Source of the DNA: CAG-273 sp964618105
Lineage (GTDB): Bacteria; Bacillota; Clostridia; TANB77; CAG-508
Assembly (NCBI GenBank): GCA_964618105.1
Contig: CAZUAJ010000001.1
Span: 59,233-123,232 of the forward strand
DNA: 64,000 bases
Reading direction: 5' to 3'
This document shows positions 50,154 through 59,403 of this stretch, in pieces (positions within the stretch are counted from its first letter, which is position 1; each line of letters starts with the position of its first letter). A program made the translations under genes and the position numbers. A model generated the notes under the pieces. That model was not told the origin of the DNA. It saw only the letters and a program-made list of their open reading frames with translations, and made no database searches.

Positions 50154-51863
50154 TTACATCTTTTCTGGCATTTGAATCCCTAAAATTCCAGCTCCTACCT
50201 TCAAAACTATTCCAGTTGCATAAGTTAAATATAATCTAGCATCTTGATCTTTCTTTTCTGCTCCTATAATTTTATTTTCATTGTAAAAGCTACTAAATGC
50301 TTGTGCCAATTTTATTAAATATCTTGCTATTATGTATGGCTCATATTTTTCCGCTGATTGTTTTAGTATGTCTTCAAAAGAGTAAATTAATTTAATAACT
50401 CTTTGTGATTGTATATCTGTTAATTTTGAAAAATCAATTTCATTTATGTTTGGTATATATCCTGCTTTTTCTAACAAACTTTTGGTTCTAACATATATAT
50501 ACTGCATATATGGTCCAGTTTCTCCGTTAAAATTAAGCATTGTATCCCAGTCAAATATTTCGTCTTTAATTCTGCTATTATATAAATCATTAAATATAAC
50601 TGCTCCAACTCCAATTTTTTTAGCAATCTCTTCTTTATTTTCTAGGTTTGGATTTTTTTCATTCATAATTTGTGTTACTCTATTAATAGCTTCATTTAAT
50701 AAGTCTTCTAGTTTTATTACATTTCCTTCTCTTGTTGACATTTTACCTGTTTTTAATTGCACCATTCCAAATGGAACATGTACTAATCCATTTGTATATT
50801 TTTCATTTAAATTTAAATTTTTAGCTGTTTCAAATACTTGTTTAAAATGTAATATTTGTTCATAAGAAGTTACATATATATCTTTGTCAAAATCATAATT
50901 TCTTGCTCTGTAAAGAATTGCTGCTAAGTCACGAGTTGCATAGGTTGTTGAACCATTTGTTTTTTCTATAATACATGGCGGAATGTTGTGTTCATCTAAG
51001 TTTACTACCATTGCACCTTCTGATTGTTGTAGTAAATTTTTTTCTTTTAAAATATTCACTACTTCATCCATCTTATCTGAATAAAAAGCTTCTCCATTCC
51101 AAGAATCAAATTCAACATTTAATAGCTTATATACTTTTTGAAATTCCTTTAAACTTAAATCTTTAAATTTAGTCCATATCTTTGTACAATATTCATCTCC
51201 ATCTTCTAGCTTTTTAAAGTTATTTCTACATTCTTCTAAAACACTTTCATCTTCTTTACACAAGTTATTTATTCTAACATAAATTTTTGTAAGCTCATCA
51301 ATAGGGTTTTCTTCAACTTTATATTCTTCTCCCCATCTTTTGTAGCCTTCTATTAGTTTACCAAATTGTGTTCCATAATCGCCTAAATGGTTTACTCCTG
51401 TACAATTATAGCCTAAATGTTTATAAGTTTTGTATATTGCGTTTCCAATTACTGTTGAACGTAAATGTCCAATATGAAATGGCTTTGCAATATTTGGTGC
51501 TGAATAATCTACAACTACATTTTTTCCATTTCCTATTTTGCTTTTTCCATAGTCTTCTTGTTTTTCTGCAATTTCAACTAATACATTTAATACATATTTT
51601 TGTGGCATTATGTAAAAATTCAAATACCCGTTTACAACTTTTACACTTTGCATAATTTCAGTTTCAAATTTTATGTTTTCTTTTATTTCTTGTGCTATCA
51701 TTTGTGGAGCTTTTTTTAATTCTTTTGCTAATTTAAAACATGGAAAAGAAAAATCTCCCATTTTTTCATCTGTTGGTATTTCAATATATTCAACAATTTG
51801 CTCTTCTGGTATATTTGTTATTTTGCTTATTTCTTTCGCAATTTCTTGCTTGAAATTTACCAT
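50154..51863 (-). CDS. argS: Arginyl-tRNA synthetase
   Basis: 569 residues. N-terminal Add-1 domain, class I HIGH motif (KPFHIGHLRSTVIG), and the C-terminal DALR anticodon-binding domain (YARYLIKLAQAFSSFYNENKI-like). The KMSKS position reads MSTREGN, as in most bacterial ArgRS. It starts 18 bp after the pfkA stop. Confidence 0.95.
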   Translation of the reverse strand: MVNFKQEIAKEISKITNIPEEQIVEYIEIPTDEKMGDFSFPCFKLAKELKKAPQMIAQEIKENIKFETEIMQSVKVVNGYLNFYIMPQKYVLNVLVEIAEKQEDYGKSKIGNGKNVVVDYSAPNIAKPFHIGHLRSTVIGNAIYKTYKHLGYNCTGVNHLGDYGTQFGKLIEGYKRWGEEYKVEENPIDELTKIYVRINNLCKEDESVLEECRNNFKKLEDGDEYCTKIWTKFKDLSLKEFQKVYKLLNVEFDSWNGEAFYSDKMDEVVNILKEKNLLQQSEGAMVVNLDEHNIPPCIIEKTNGSTTYATRDLAAILYRARNYDFDKDIYVTSYEQILHFKQVFETAKNLNLNEKYTNGLVHVPFGMVQLKTGKMSTREGNVIKLEDLLNEAINRVTQIMNEKNPNLENKEEIAKKIGVGAVIFNDLYNSRIKDEIFDWDTMLNFNGETGPYMQYIYVRTKSLLEKAGYIPNINEIDFSKLTDIQSQRVIKLIYSFEDILKQSAEKYEPYIIARYLIKLAQAFSSFYNENKIIGAEKKDQDARLYLTYATGIVLKVGAGILGIQMPEKM

Positions 51864-51881
51864 TTTTATTACATCTCCTTT

Positions 51882-53024
51882 TTAATCGCCTAAATTTATG
51901 CCAATATGTCTTGCTGTTTTTACTAAATCATGATCTAAATTGACCTTTCTTATATTGCTTTCTGGAGTATTTCCAGAGGCTGCTCCTATTTCTTTGTTAT
52001 TTCCAACTACTTCTTCTAATGAAACACAATCAAGTTTTCCGTCTTTTATAACTGTTAATACATTAAATTTTTCTTCTAATGCAAGCTCCATTGCTTTTGC
52101 ACCATATTTAGTAGATAATACTCTGTCAAATGCTGTTGGTGTTCCACCTCTTTGCATATATCCCAAAACAGTACACCTAGCTTCTAATCCAGTTAGTTCT
52201 TGTAGTTCTTTAGCAACTCTTTCTCCTGCTCCACCAAGTTTAACGTTATCTACTCCTTTTCCTTTATTTCTTATATTTTTTACTGAAATATCTCCATTAA
52301 TTGGTTTTGCTCCTTCTGCAACTACAACAATACTAAATTCCTTTCCACGTTTTTTACGATTAAGTATTTTTTGTGCTGCTTTATTTATATCATAAGGAAT
52401 TTCTGGAATTAACGCTATATCTGCTCCACCAGCAATAGCAGATTCTAAAGCAATCCATCCCGCATATCTTCCCATAACCTCTAATACCATAATTCTGTGA
52501 TGAGTGTCTGCTGTTGTGTGAAGTCTGTCTAGTGCTTCTGCTGCAACACTAACCGCTGTATTATATCCAAATGTAATTTCTGTACATGCAACATCATTAT
52601 CTATTGTTTTTGGAACACCTATTACATTTATTCCTTTTACAGATAAGTCTCTTGCTGATTTTTGTGTTCCATCTCCACCTAATGTAAACAAGCAATCTAT
52701 TTCATCTTTTTTAATATTTTCCACACATTGTTCTGATAAATCTTTATATACAATTTCTCCATTTTCTTCTACTGGATAGCAAAATACATTTGCATTAGTT
52801 GATGATCCTATTATTGACCCACCTTTTGGCAATATTCCTATTGCATTTCCTGTAGCATTTGTACATAAGCGTACATAATTATTTTCAAGCAACCCCCTAT
52901 AACCATCTATAAATCCATAACATTCTACATTATTATTTTCAGCTGTTTTTATAATTGCTCTTATAACTGCATTAAAACCAGAAACATCTCCACCATTTGC
53001 TAAAATAGCAACTCTTTTTACCAT
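51882..53024 (-). CDS. pfkA: 6-phosphofructokinase
   Basis: 380 residues from the ATG at 53024 (AAGGTGG upstream; an in-frame GTG six codons earlier overlaps that site). Core motifs: LANGGDVSGFNAVIR, LGGDGTQKSA, PKTIDNDV, MGRYAGWIA and EIPYD. Gly in GGDGT indicates ATP use, while Lys in PKTIDND (Gly in the E. coli enzyme) is shared with pyrophosphate-type enzymes, so phosphoryl donor should be treated as probable ATP. Catalyses the committed step of glycolysis. Confidence 0.92.
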   Translation of the reverse strand: MVKRVAILANGGDVSGFNAVIRAIIKTAENNNVECYGFIDGYRGLLENNYVRLCTNATGNAIGILPKGGSIIGSSTNANVFCYPVEENGEIVYKDLSEQCVENIKKDEIDCLFTLGGDGTQKSARDLSVKGINVIGVPKTIDNDVACTEITFGYNTAVSVAAEALDRLHTTADTHHRIMVLEVMGRYAGWIALESAIAGGADIALIPEIPYDINKAAQKILNRKKRGKEFSIVVVAEGAKPINGDISVKNIRNKGKGVDNVKLGGAGERVAKELQELTGLEARCTVLGYMQRGGTPTAFDRVLSTKYGAKAMELALEEKFNVLTVIKDGKLDCVSLEEVVGNNKEIGAASGNTPESNIRKVNLDHDLVKTARHIGINLGD

Positions 53025-53142
53025 ATTTTTTCCACCTTTCACTCTTTATGTTACTATTATACCAATAAATTTAAAAATTACAATATTTTTTGCTAAATTA
53101 CAAACAAAGCAGATATATTAAATTAAATTTTTCATATATAGT

Positions 53143-53173
53143 AAAAGGTGGATTAAACTTAATCCACCTTTTT
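53143..53173 (-). terminator. spoIIIA operon terminator
   Basis: AAAAGGTGGATTAA pairs with TTAATCCACCTTTT, immediately overlapping the spoIIIAH stop codon, with T-rich sequence outside. The remaining 53025-53142 holds no gene. Confidence 0.8.
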
Positions 53174-53843
53174 ATTTTTTATTACTTATATTTATTTTAT
53201 TAACATTTACACTTAGCTCTCTTGTTATTATATTTTGAACTTGTGAAATAGATTGTTCTTCTAGCTTATCTGTTTTTATAACAACTGTTACATTTCCATT
53301 GTTTTTAAATATAATAACATCTGAAAATCCTTTGGTTTTTATTAAATTTTCAGCAATCATAATTGCATTTTTTTCATTATTTATTCTTTTTATTTCTTCC
53401 TGTGCTGTCGCTTTTTCTTCTGAAGTTAAGCTACTTGTTTCTATAATTTTCTGGTAATTTTCAAGCATCTGAGAATACATTTTTTCTCTATCTAACCTTG
53501 ATTGTTCAAAATAACTATCTTCTTGCGTGTTTGTATTATTACTTATACTTGTATCTTCTTGATCGCTTGTTACATTGCTTGATAATATGTTATTTTGTGT
53601 GTTTAATACAGTAGAATTATCAGAATTAGTTTCAATGTTGTTTTGAGTATTTTCTTCTGATACATTATTTGCATTTACTAATTTTGCATCTCCTATGCCA
53701 GCCATTAATTCAGAATCTGCTACACTACTTGTAGGTATTAAATTACTTTCTCTGTTTTGATTTGCAAAATTTAAATACCCAGCAGTTATTAGCATTAAAG
53801 CTATTACTGAAATAACAATTTGATTTCTTTTTAAAATTTTCAT
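53172..53843 (-). CDS. spoIIIAH: Stage III sporulation protein AH
   Basis: 223 residues if started at the ATG at 53843 (MKILKRNQIVISVIALMLITAGYLNF, the typical SpoIIIAH membrane anchor); the frame is open 17 codons further. A Ser/Asn/Thr-rich linker of about 90 residues separates the anchor from the C-terminal ring-forming (YscJ/FliF-like) domain with EEKATAQEEIKRINNEKNAIMIAENLIKTKGF. It forms the mother-cell half of the channel with forespore SpoIIQ. Confidence 0.88.
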   Translation of the reverse strand: MKILKRNQIVISVIALMLITAGYLNFANQNRESNLIPTSSVADSELMAGIGDAKLVNANNVSEENTQNNIETNSDNSTVLNTQNNILSSNVTSDQEDTSISNNTNTQEDSYFEQSRLDREKMYSQMLENYQKIIETSSLTSEEKATAQEEIKRINNEKNAIMIAENLIKTKGFSDVIIFKNNGNVTVVIKTDKLEEQSISQVQNIITRELSVNVNKINISNKK

Positions 53844-53895
53844 ATATACCACTCTAATCCCTTCCTTTTTATTAAGCTTTGCAATATCAAACATT

Positions 53896-54501
53896 TCAAT
53901 TTTCGCTCATTGCAAAAACTTGAATTTTATGTGATGCAAGTCCAGTAACCGCTTCCACAGCTTGAATAATATTTGCTTTTATGCTTGTATTTGTAGCCCC
54001 TTGTGCAGTAACTATTGCTCCTTCAACTTGTGGACTAACAATGCTTTGTGTTATTGGTGTTTTGCTTCCATTTGTTTCTTGATATATAATTTCTTTTTTT
54101 GTATCTGTTTCCGTTACTTTTCTTTTTCCACCTGTTTTATCTTCTTCTTCTGTATTTTTTTGTGATATATCTTCATTGTATAATGGTATGGTTTGACTTG
54201 TTTGAGAATATGTAATTAAAACTTTTACTTTTCCTACTCCATTAATTTGCTGTAATATATTTTCCAATTGCTGGCTCAATGTATCTTGTGTATTTGTTTC
54301 ATTTTTATTTTCATCTTGCACTGCGAGTTTTTTATTTCCTGTATCAATTTGCGTTTTTTCTTCTTTTTCTCCCCAAATTAAATTAATTGAAACTAGCACC
54401 ACTATTAATACAATTAAAAAAAATACCAAACTTTCAATTTTCTTTTTGTTATTTCCTGTTTCTGTTTTAGAAGTCAGTTGTTTTAATTTTTCCATTATCA
54501 T
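53896..54501 (-). CDS. spoIIIAG: Stage III sporulation protein AG
   Basis: 201 residues. A membrane anchor near residues 25-43 (LVFFLIVLIVVLVSINLIW) precedes the ring-building domain with LENILQQINGVGKVKVLITYSQ and PQVEGAIVTAQGATN. It forms a large ring in the SpoIIIA-SpoIIQ complex. GGGG at proper distance precedes the ATG. It follows spoIIIAF by 14 bp. Confidence 0.92.
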   Translation of the reverse strand: MIMEKLKQLTSKTETGNNKKKIESLVFFLIVLIVVLVSINLIWGEKEEKTQIDTGNKKLAVQDENKNETNTQDTLSQQLENILQQINGVGKVKVLITYSQTSQTIPLYNEDISQKNTEEEDKTGGKRKVTETDTKKEIIYQETNGSKTPITQSIVSPQVEGAIVTAQGATNTSIKANIIQAVEAVTGLASHKIQVFAMSEN

Positions 54502-54514
54502 ACTTGTTTTCCCC

Positions 54515-55120
54515 CTAATTTATATTTATATTTTTTTCTTCCACATTATACACTTCGCTCAAATACTTCTTTAAATTGCTTTTTTCTTTATCTGTAATAG
54601 TTGTACTTTTTACTTTATTCTCAGCTTCTTTTGAATTGTTTCCAATTTCAATTTTAATTTCATTTATACTTTGTACTTCATTTACTGTATTGCTTTGTTG
54701 CTCTTCCATTTTATTTATTTGTAATGTTATTTTTGTTAATGTACATTGTGCATCATCTTCAATTTCTAAATAAATACTTTTTACTGTATAGCCTTTTTCT
54801 TCTATTTTTTGCTCCATATCTTTTTTTAAATTGGTTGTATATACCTGTTTTATTTGATTTTGTTGTTTAATTTCTATATCTTCTTTATTACTTTTGCTAG
54901 TAACATCTATGTATGTATTAATGTCATATATACTTGAAACTCTAAATTCATTACCTGTAACTTTTGTTATTACAGGAGAAATTATGGAAAATAATATGTA
55001 TACCCCTATTACAACTTTTACATATTTTTTACAATTTCCTTCTGGTAGTAACATTTCTATTATTGTTCCTATTATAACCGCTATTATTATTCCTTGTATC
55101 CAATTACTTATCCAATTCAT
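54515..55120 (-). CDS. spoIIIAF: Stage III sporulation protein AF
   Basis: 201 residues. Two N-terminal membrane helices (WIQGIIIAVIIGTIIEMLLP, KYVKVVIGVYILFSIISPV) with the family motif LLPEGNCKKYVK. The ring-type domain lies in the C-terminal half, ending LKKYLSEVYNVEEKNIN. Fifth-to-last member of the operon order AA-AH. Confidence 0.92.
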   Translation of the reverse strand: MNWISNWIQGIIIAVIIGTIIEMLLPEGNCKKYVKVVIGVYILFSIISPVITKVTGNEFRVSSIYDINTYIDVTSKSNKEDIEIKQQNQIKQVYTTNLKKDMEQKIEEKGYTVKSIYLEIEDDAQCTLTKITLQINKMEEQQSNTVNEVQSINEIKIEIGNNSKEAENKVKSTTITDKEKSNLKKYLSEVYNVEEKNININ

Positions 55121-55152
55121 AAATATTTTTCCTCGTCTATTATTTTTTTATA

Positions 55153-56304
55153 CTATCTGTACATTAATCCACTATTAGTAATTTTCAGTACAAGCGTAGT
55201 TCCAACAATAAGCATTACAGATACACTGCACATAATTGCAAGTAGCATTTTAAATGTATTTCCCATTTCTTCTAATAATTTAACAATTTTCTCATCAGCT
55301 ATAGGTTGACATATAGCTCCAGCTAAATAATATAATCCCATAAGTATTGCCAATTTTATTATTGGACCAACACATATTGCAATTACAACAATTACACCCA
55401 CTATCCCTACAGCATTTTTTAAAATATTACTGCAACCAATTACAGTATCAACCGCATCTCCCAATATTTTACCAACAACTGGTATAAAATTTGAAACTGC
55501 TGCTTTTGTTGTTTTTGCTGTTATTCCATCAACTGTGCTACTTAAGCTTCCTTCTACCGAAATCACACCAACAAATAAGGTAAGAACTACACCTAATATC
55601 CATACAACTGTTGAATTAAAAAATTTCGAAAGCTTATCAACTTGAATTTTGTTAGATACTTTTGATATGATTGCTAATGCTGTAGATATTAATATAAATG
55701 GAAGTAAAATTGTTGTTATAAAATTTCCTATAAAAGTTATTATAAATAATATTATTGGCTCTAATATACTTGCAGACGCGAAATTTCCTGTTGTTAACAT
55801 TAGCGTTATAAGTAATGGAACTAAACTATTCATAAAACCAACTAAACTTTGTATACTTGTTTTTACCATCTGAAGAATATCTGAAAAATTGGTCATAATT
55901 AATGTAACTATTAAAATATATTGTACATAATATGTAATTTGAGAAATACTTTTATTTTCTAAACCTTCACTAATGCTTTTTAAAATACTATGAATTACTA
56001 TAATTACTAATATACTTCCAAGCGTTGTAGCACAATTTAAAATTTCTTTTCCTATTATGTTCACTATTGTTTTCATAATAGTACTGTTGTCTATTTTTCC
56101 TGTAATTGCAGATGTAAACAATTCATTTATATTTACATCTTTAAAAGTATTTTCTGTATATTTTTGTGCCTCTTTTATAAAGCTCGATATGTTTAGTTCA
56201 TCTTGTTGTGATTGCAATATGTCTTCACTTGTTGTTTCAGTTGCATAGCAAAATGTTGGAATAAAAATTAAAAATAATATAATTATTATAAATATTTTTT
56301 TCAT
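55153..56304 (-). CDS. spoIIIAE: Stage III sporulation protein AE
   Basis: 383 residues. N-terminal signal-like segment (IFIIIILFLIFIPTFCYA), then about eight membrane helices with the family core (AAVSNFIPVVGKILGDAVDTVIGCSNI). Polytopic, flagellar-export-like component of the mother cell-forespore channel. Confidence 0.93.
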   Translation of the reverse strand: MKKIFIIIILFLIFIPTFCYATETTSEDILQSQQDELNISSFIKEAQKYTENTFKDVNINELFTSAITGKIDNSTIMKTIVNIIGKEILNCATTLGSILVIIVIHSILKSISEGLENKSISQITYYVQYILIVTLIMTNFSDILQMVKTSIQSLVGFMNSLVPLLITLMLTTGNFASASILEPIILFIITFIGNFITTILLPFILISTALAIISKVSNKIQVDKLSKFFNSTVVWILGVVLTLFVGVISVEGSLSSTVDGITAKTTKAAVSNFIPVVGKILGDAVDTVIGCSNILKNAVGIVGVIVVIAICVGPIIKLAILMGLYYLAGAICQPIADEKIVKLLEEMGNTFKMLLAIMCSVSVMLIVGTTLVLKITNSGLMYR

Positions 56305-56321
56305 TTGTTTATTTCCTCGTT

Positions 56322-56708
56322 TTAAGGTAAAAGCTTTAATATTGTTTCTAATAAACTAGCAATTATGGGTATGGACATGGAAATAATTAAAACTTTTCCA
56401 CCCAAGTCTACTTTATTAGCTATTGCCGTTTCTCCCGTGTCTTTGCATATACTAACTGTAAATTCTGTTAAAAAAGCTATTCCTGTTATTTTTATTAAAA
56501 GTATTAGAAATTCGTTATTTATTGCTGTTTTATTTGACAATGTTGTTAAAAGATTAATTATTGCACCTATCTTGTCCATTATCATTACTAAAATAAGTAT
56601 TCCAGCTGATAAGGAAACATATAGCACAAATTCTGGTCTGTATTGTTTTACTATTACAATTATTATTAGTGCAATTAGTCCAACTCCAATAATTTTAATT
56701 ATGTCCAT
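56322..56708 (-). CDS. spoIIIAD: Stage III sporulation protein AD
   Basis: 128 residues with about four membrane helices. Family motifs: IKIIGVGLIALIIIVIVKQYRPEF, ITGIAFLTEFTVSICKDTGE and AIANKVDLGGKVLIISMSIP. Part of the SpoIIIA channel base. GGAG precedes the ATG. Confidence 0.93.
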   Translation of the reverse strand: MDIIKIIGVGLIALIIIVIVKQYRPEFVLYVSLSAGILILVMIMDKIGAIINLLTTLSNKTAINNEFLILLIKITGIAFLTEFTVSICKDTGETAIANKVDLGGKVLIISMSIPIIASLLETILKLLP

Positions 56709-56748
56709 TTTATGTATCTCCTTTTTGTTTTTCTTGCTGTATCAATGC

Positions 56749-56949
56749 TTATAGCCCAAACATTGTTCTTACACTAGTAAATAATGTACTAATTTCTTTT
56801 ATTACAAGTGTAAGCACAATTATAAGTCCTGCCAATGTAGTCATCATCGCTTGATCTTCTCTACCAGCTCTTACTAATACTTGATATAACACAGCCACCA
56901 AAATTCCAATTGCTGCTATTTTAAATAATAAACTTATATCCATTTTCAA
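56749..56949 (-). CDS. spoIIIAC: Stage III sporulation protein AC
   Basis: 66 residues, two membrane helices: ISLLFKIAAIGILVAVLYQVL, the loop RAGREDQAMMTTL and LAGLIIVLTLVIKEIS. Resembles SpoIIIAD and flagellar FliQ-type export subunits. Conserved in length and position. Confidence 0.93.
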   Translation of the reverse strand: MKMDISLLFKIAAIGILVAVLYQVLVRAGREDQAMMTTLAGLIIVLTLVIKEISTLFTSVRTMFGL

Positions 56950-56980
56950 TACCTTTCTTTATTTTTCTATGTATTATTAA

Positions 56981-57499
56981 TTAAATCAAAACAATTGCAA
57001 TTGTTAGTCCAGCAACTAAGCCTAATGTTCTATACATTTTTTCATTTTTTCTTCGTTCTTCTGAAGCATTTTCTAATTGTGCTGTCAAAAAATCGTTTAC
57101 AACTTCAATTTCACTAAGTTGTCCTTCTAAATCAGTTTGTCCAAGCAGTCTCCCTAAATTCTGTATTACAGAAATATCTTCTTTGTTTAAATTATTTTTA
57201 CTTTCTTGTAATGCTTGTACCCATGCTTCACCTGCAGGCTGTTCTTTCATTCTACTTACTGCTCTATCAAAAATAGTTCCTATGTTTCCTTCTATTTTAT
57301 TTGCAATTTCCATAAATACATTTGGTATTGGTTCATAAGTAAATTTTATTTTTGTTGCAAATATATTAAGTGCATTTTTCATTTCTTTTATTTCTTTTTC
57401 TCTGTTTGCATACTTTCTCGAAAGCAATATTCCTATTATACTACTTGTAACTATAATCATAGCCAATATAAACAATCTAAATATTAACATTTTTTTCAT
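56981..57499 (-). CDS. spoIIIAB: Stage III sporulation protein AB
   Basis: 172 residues. N-terminal membrane helix, a cytoplasmic helical domain (GEAWVQALQES, LGQTDLEGQLSEI) and a C-terminal membrane helix (TLGLVAGLTIAIVLI). Related to GspF-type secretion platform proteins; partner of the SpoIIIAA ATPase. Confidence 0.93.
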   Translation of the reverse strand: MKKMLIFRLFILAMIIVTSSIIGILLSRKYANREKEIKEMKNALNIFATKIKFTYEPIPNVFMEIANKIEGNIGTIFDRAVSRMKEQPAGEAWVQALQESKNNLNKEDISVIQNLGRLLGQTDLEGQLSEIEVVNDFLTAQLENASEERRKNEKMYRTLGLVAGLTIAIVLI

Positions 57500-57527
57500 T
57501 CCTTTCTTTTAACTCATTTAATTACTA

Positions 57528-58421
57528 CTAAACTGCTTTTCTTTGATTTGATTTTTCATACACTAAATGTATATCTCTTTTATTGTCTAAAATAAGTATT
57601 TTATCTATATACTCTTTTGAAATTAATTGACTTAATATAGGATTTTTCATTATTTGTTCTAAACTATTTCCATGTGCTGTAAATATTCCATTTACTCCTG
57701 AGCTTACTGCATATTCAATTGCATTAATATCTTCCGCACGTCCTATTTCATCTGCAATTATTACTTTTGGGCTCATTGACCTTATTAACATTTTCATTCC
57801 AATTGCTTTTGGAATATTATCAATTACGTCTGTTCGAATTCCTAAACTGTTTTGTGATATTCCTTTATATGTAGCAGAAATTTCCCCTCTTTCATCAACT
57901 ACACCACAAGTAATTCCTTTAAAATTTCTTTCAGGTATTCCATCACTTATTTTTTTTATTATATCTTTTAATAATGTTGTTTTTCCTAGGCCTGGTGGAG
58001 AAGCAATTAATGTATTCCACACCGCATTTCCATTTAATATATGTATAATTGCTTTATTACTGCAATTCAAAACTTGCCTTGCAATTCTAAAATTCAAACT
58101 ACTAATATAACTTAATGTAGCTATTTTTTCATCTTTAAGTACAGCATTTCCTGTAATTCCTACACGATGTCCACCCTTTAAAGTTATAAATCCTTCACAT
58201 ATTTGATTTTGATATGAATATAAAGAATTGTCACATATTTTTTGTAATATTTGAAGTACTATTTCTGGTGTAGCAATATAGTTCAAAACTTTTTCTTCTA
58301 TATTATTTTTTAATATTACTGGTTTTGCTGTTCTAATTCTTATTTCTTCTAAATCACTCATATTTTCATTTACTATTTTTCTTTTTAATATTTCTGGTAA
58401 AGAATTTAATATTTCTTCCAC
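57528..58421 (-). CDS. spoIIIAA: Stage III sporulation protein AA (ATPase)
   Basis: 297 residues from a GTG start with AAAGGG 8 bases upstream. Walker A SPPGLGKTTLLKDII at about residues 142-156, then GVVDERGEIS and Walker B-like KVIIADEIGRAEDINAIEYA. It powers the SpoIIIA channel from the mother-cell side. First gene of the spoIIIAA-AH operon; a SigE-type promoter was sought upstream but is not clear in the AT-rich sequence. Confidence 0.95.
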   Translation of the reverse strand: MEEILNSLPEILKRKIVNENMSDLEEIRIRTAKPVILKNNIEEKVLNYIATPEIVLQILQKICDNSLYSYQNQICEGFITLKGGHRVGITGNAVLKDEKIATLSYISSLNFRIARQVLNCSNKAIIHILNGNAVWNTLIASPPGLGKTTLLKDIIKKISDGIPERNFKGITCGVVDERGEISATYKGISQNSLGIRTDVIDNIPKAIGMKMLIRSMSPKVIIADEIGRAEDINAIEYAVSSGVNGIFTAHGNSLEQIMKNPILSQLISKEYIDKILILDNKRDIHLVYEKSNQRKAV

Positions 58422-58454
58422 AACTTGTACCCTTTCTTTAAAATCTTTCGTTAA

Positions 58455-58496
58455 AAAAACATAACATATATATAAATATATATATGCTATGTTTTT
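58455..58496 (-). terminator. yebC terminator
   Basis: AAAAACATA at the left arm and TATGTTTTT at the right arm enclose a mostly AT alternating stem. Located just downstream of yebC. Confidence 0.6.
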
Positions 58497-58556
58497 AATT
58501 TTAGAACTATTTTTTTAAATTTTAGTTTCAAATATGTTACTCAAAAAGTGTCAATA

Positions 58557-59282
58557 TTATTCTTCCCAGTTATGGTATACATTCATAACATCATCTAAGT
58601 CTTCTAACATATCTATTAATCTTTGCATTTTTGGTGCATCATTTTCGCTTAATTGAATATATGTTGATGGTACCATTTGAACCTCTGCCTCTAAGAATTC
58701 TAGTCCTTGTGCTTCTAAAGCTTCTCTAACTTTTGAAAAATCTTCTGGTGTTGTTGAAATCTCATAACATTCATCTGTTGCTTCAAAATCTTCTGCTCCA
58801 CTATCTAAAGCTAACATCATCATATCATCTTCTGATAAATTTGTTGTTGTTTTATCAATTACTATTATACCTTTTTTATTAAACAAATATGATACACAAC
58901 CTGTTGTGCCTAAGTTTCCACCACATTTATCAAATGCATGACGTACATCTGCTGCTGTTCTATTTTTATTGTCTGTACTTGTCTCAACTATAACCGCAAC
59001 TCCATTTGTACCATACCCTTCATAAGTAATTTCTTCGTAGTTTTCGTTATTTCCAGCTCCTGAAGCTTTTTTAATTGCGTTATTTATTGTATCGTTTGGC
59101 ATATTATTTGCTTTACATTTTGCAATAACATCTTTCAACTTAGAATTTCCAGCAGGATCAGGTCCACCTTCTTTTACCGCAATTAATAATTCTCTACCTA
59201 ATTTTGTAAATATTTTTCCTCTTGCTGCATCTGCTTTTCCTTTTTTAGCTGCAATATTGTGCCATTTGCTATGTCCTGACAT
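58557..59282 (-). CDS. YebC/PmpR-family protein
   Basis: 241 residues, full length: MSGHSKWHNIAAKKGKADAARGKIFTKLGREL at the start, CKANNMPNDTINNAIKK, and YEGYGTNGVAVIVE. Family members are described as transcription regulators or as translation factors that relieve ribosome stalling at poly-proline. AAAGGAGG precedes the ATG. Confidence 0.92.
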   Translation of the reverse strand: MSGHSKWHNIAAKKGKADAARGKIFTKLGRELLIAVKEGGPDPAGNSKLKDVIAKCKANNMPNDTINNAIKKASGAGNNENYEEITYEGYGTNGVAVIVETSTDNKNRTAADVRHAFDKCGGNLGTTGCVSYLFNKKGIIVIDKTTTNLSEDDMMMLALDSGAEDFEATDECYEISTTPEDFSKVREALEAQGLEFLEAEVQMVPSTYIQLSENDAPKMQRLIDMLEDLDDVMNVYHNWEE

Positions 59283-59403
59283 ATTTTTACCTCCTTTAAA
59301 TTACAATTTATATTTTACCACACATTTTTTTATTTGTGTAGTATTTGTACAAATACTTTTTGTATTTTTCCGTTTGTCATTTTTTTATTTTTGGTTTTAT
59401 TTC

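Noticed and set aside
58422..58556. SigE promoter for the spoIIIA operon
   Set aside because: Expected on biological grounds, but the alternating AT sequence here gives no convincing -35/-10 pair by eye.
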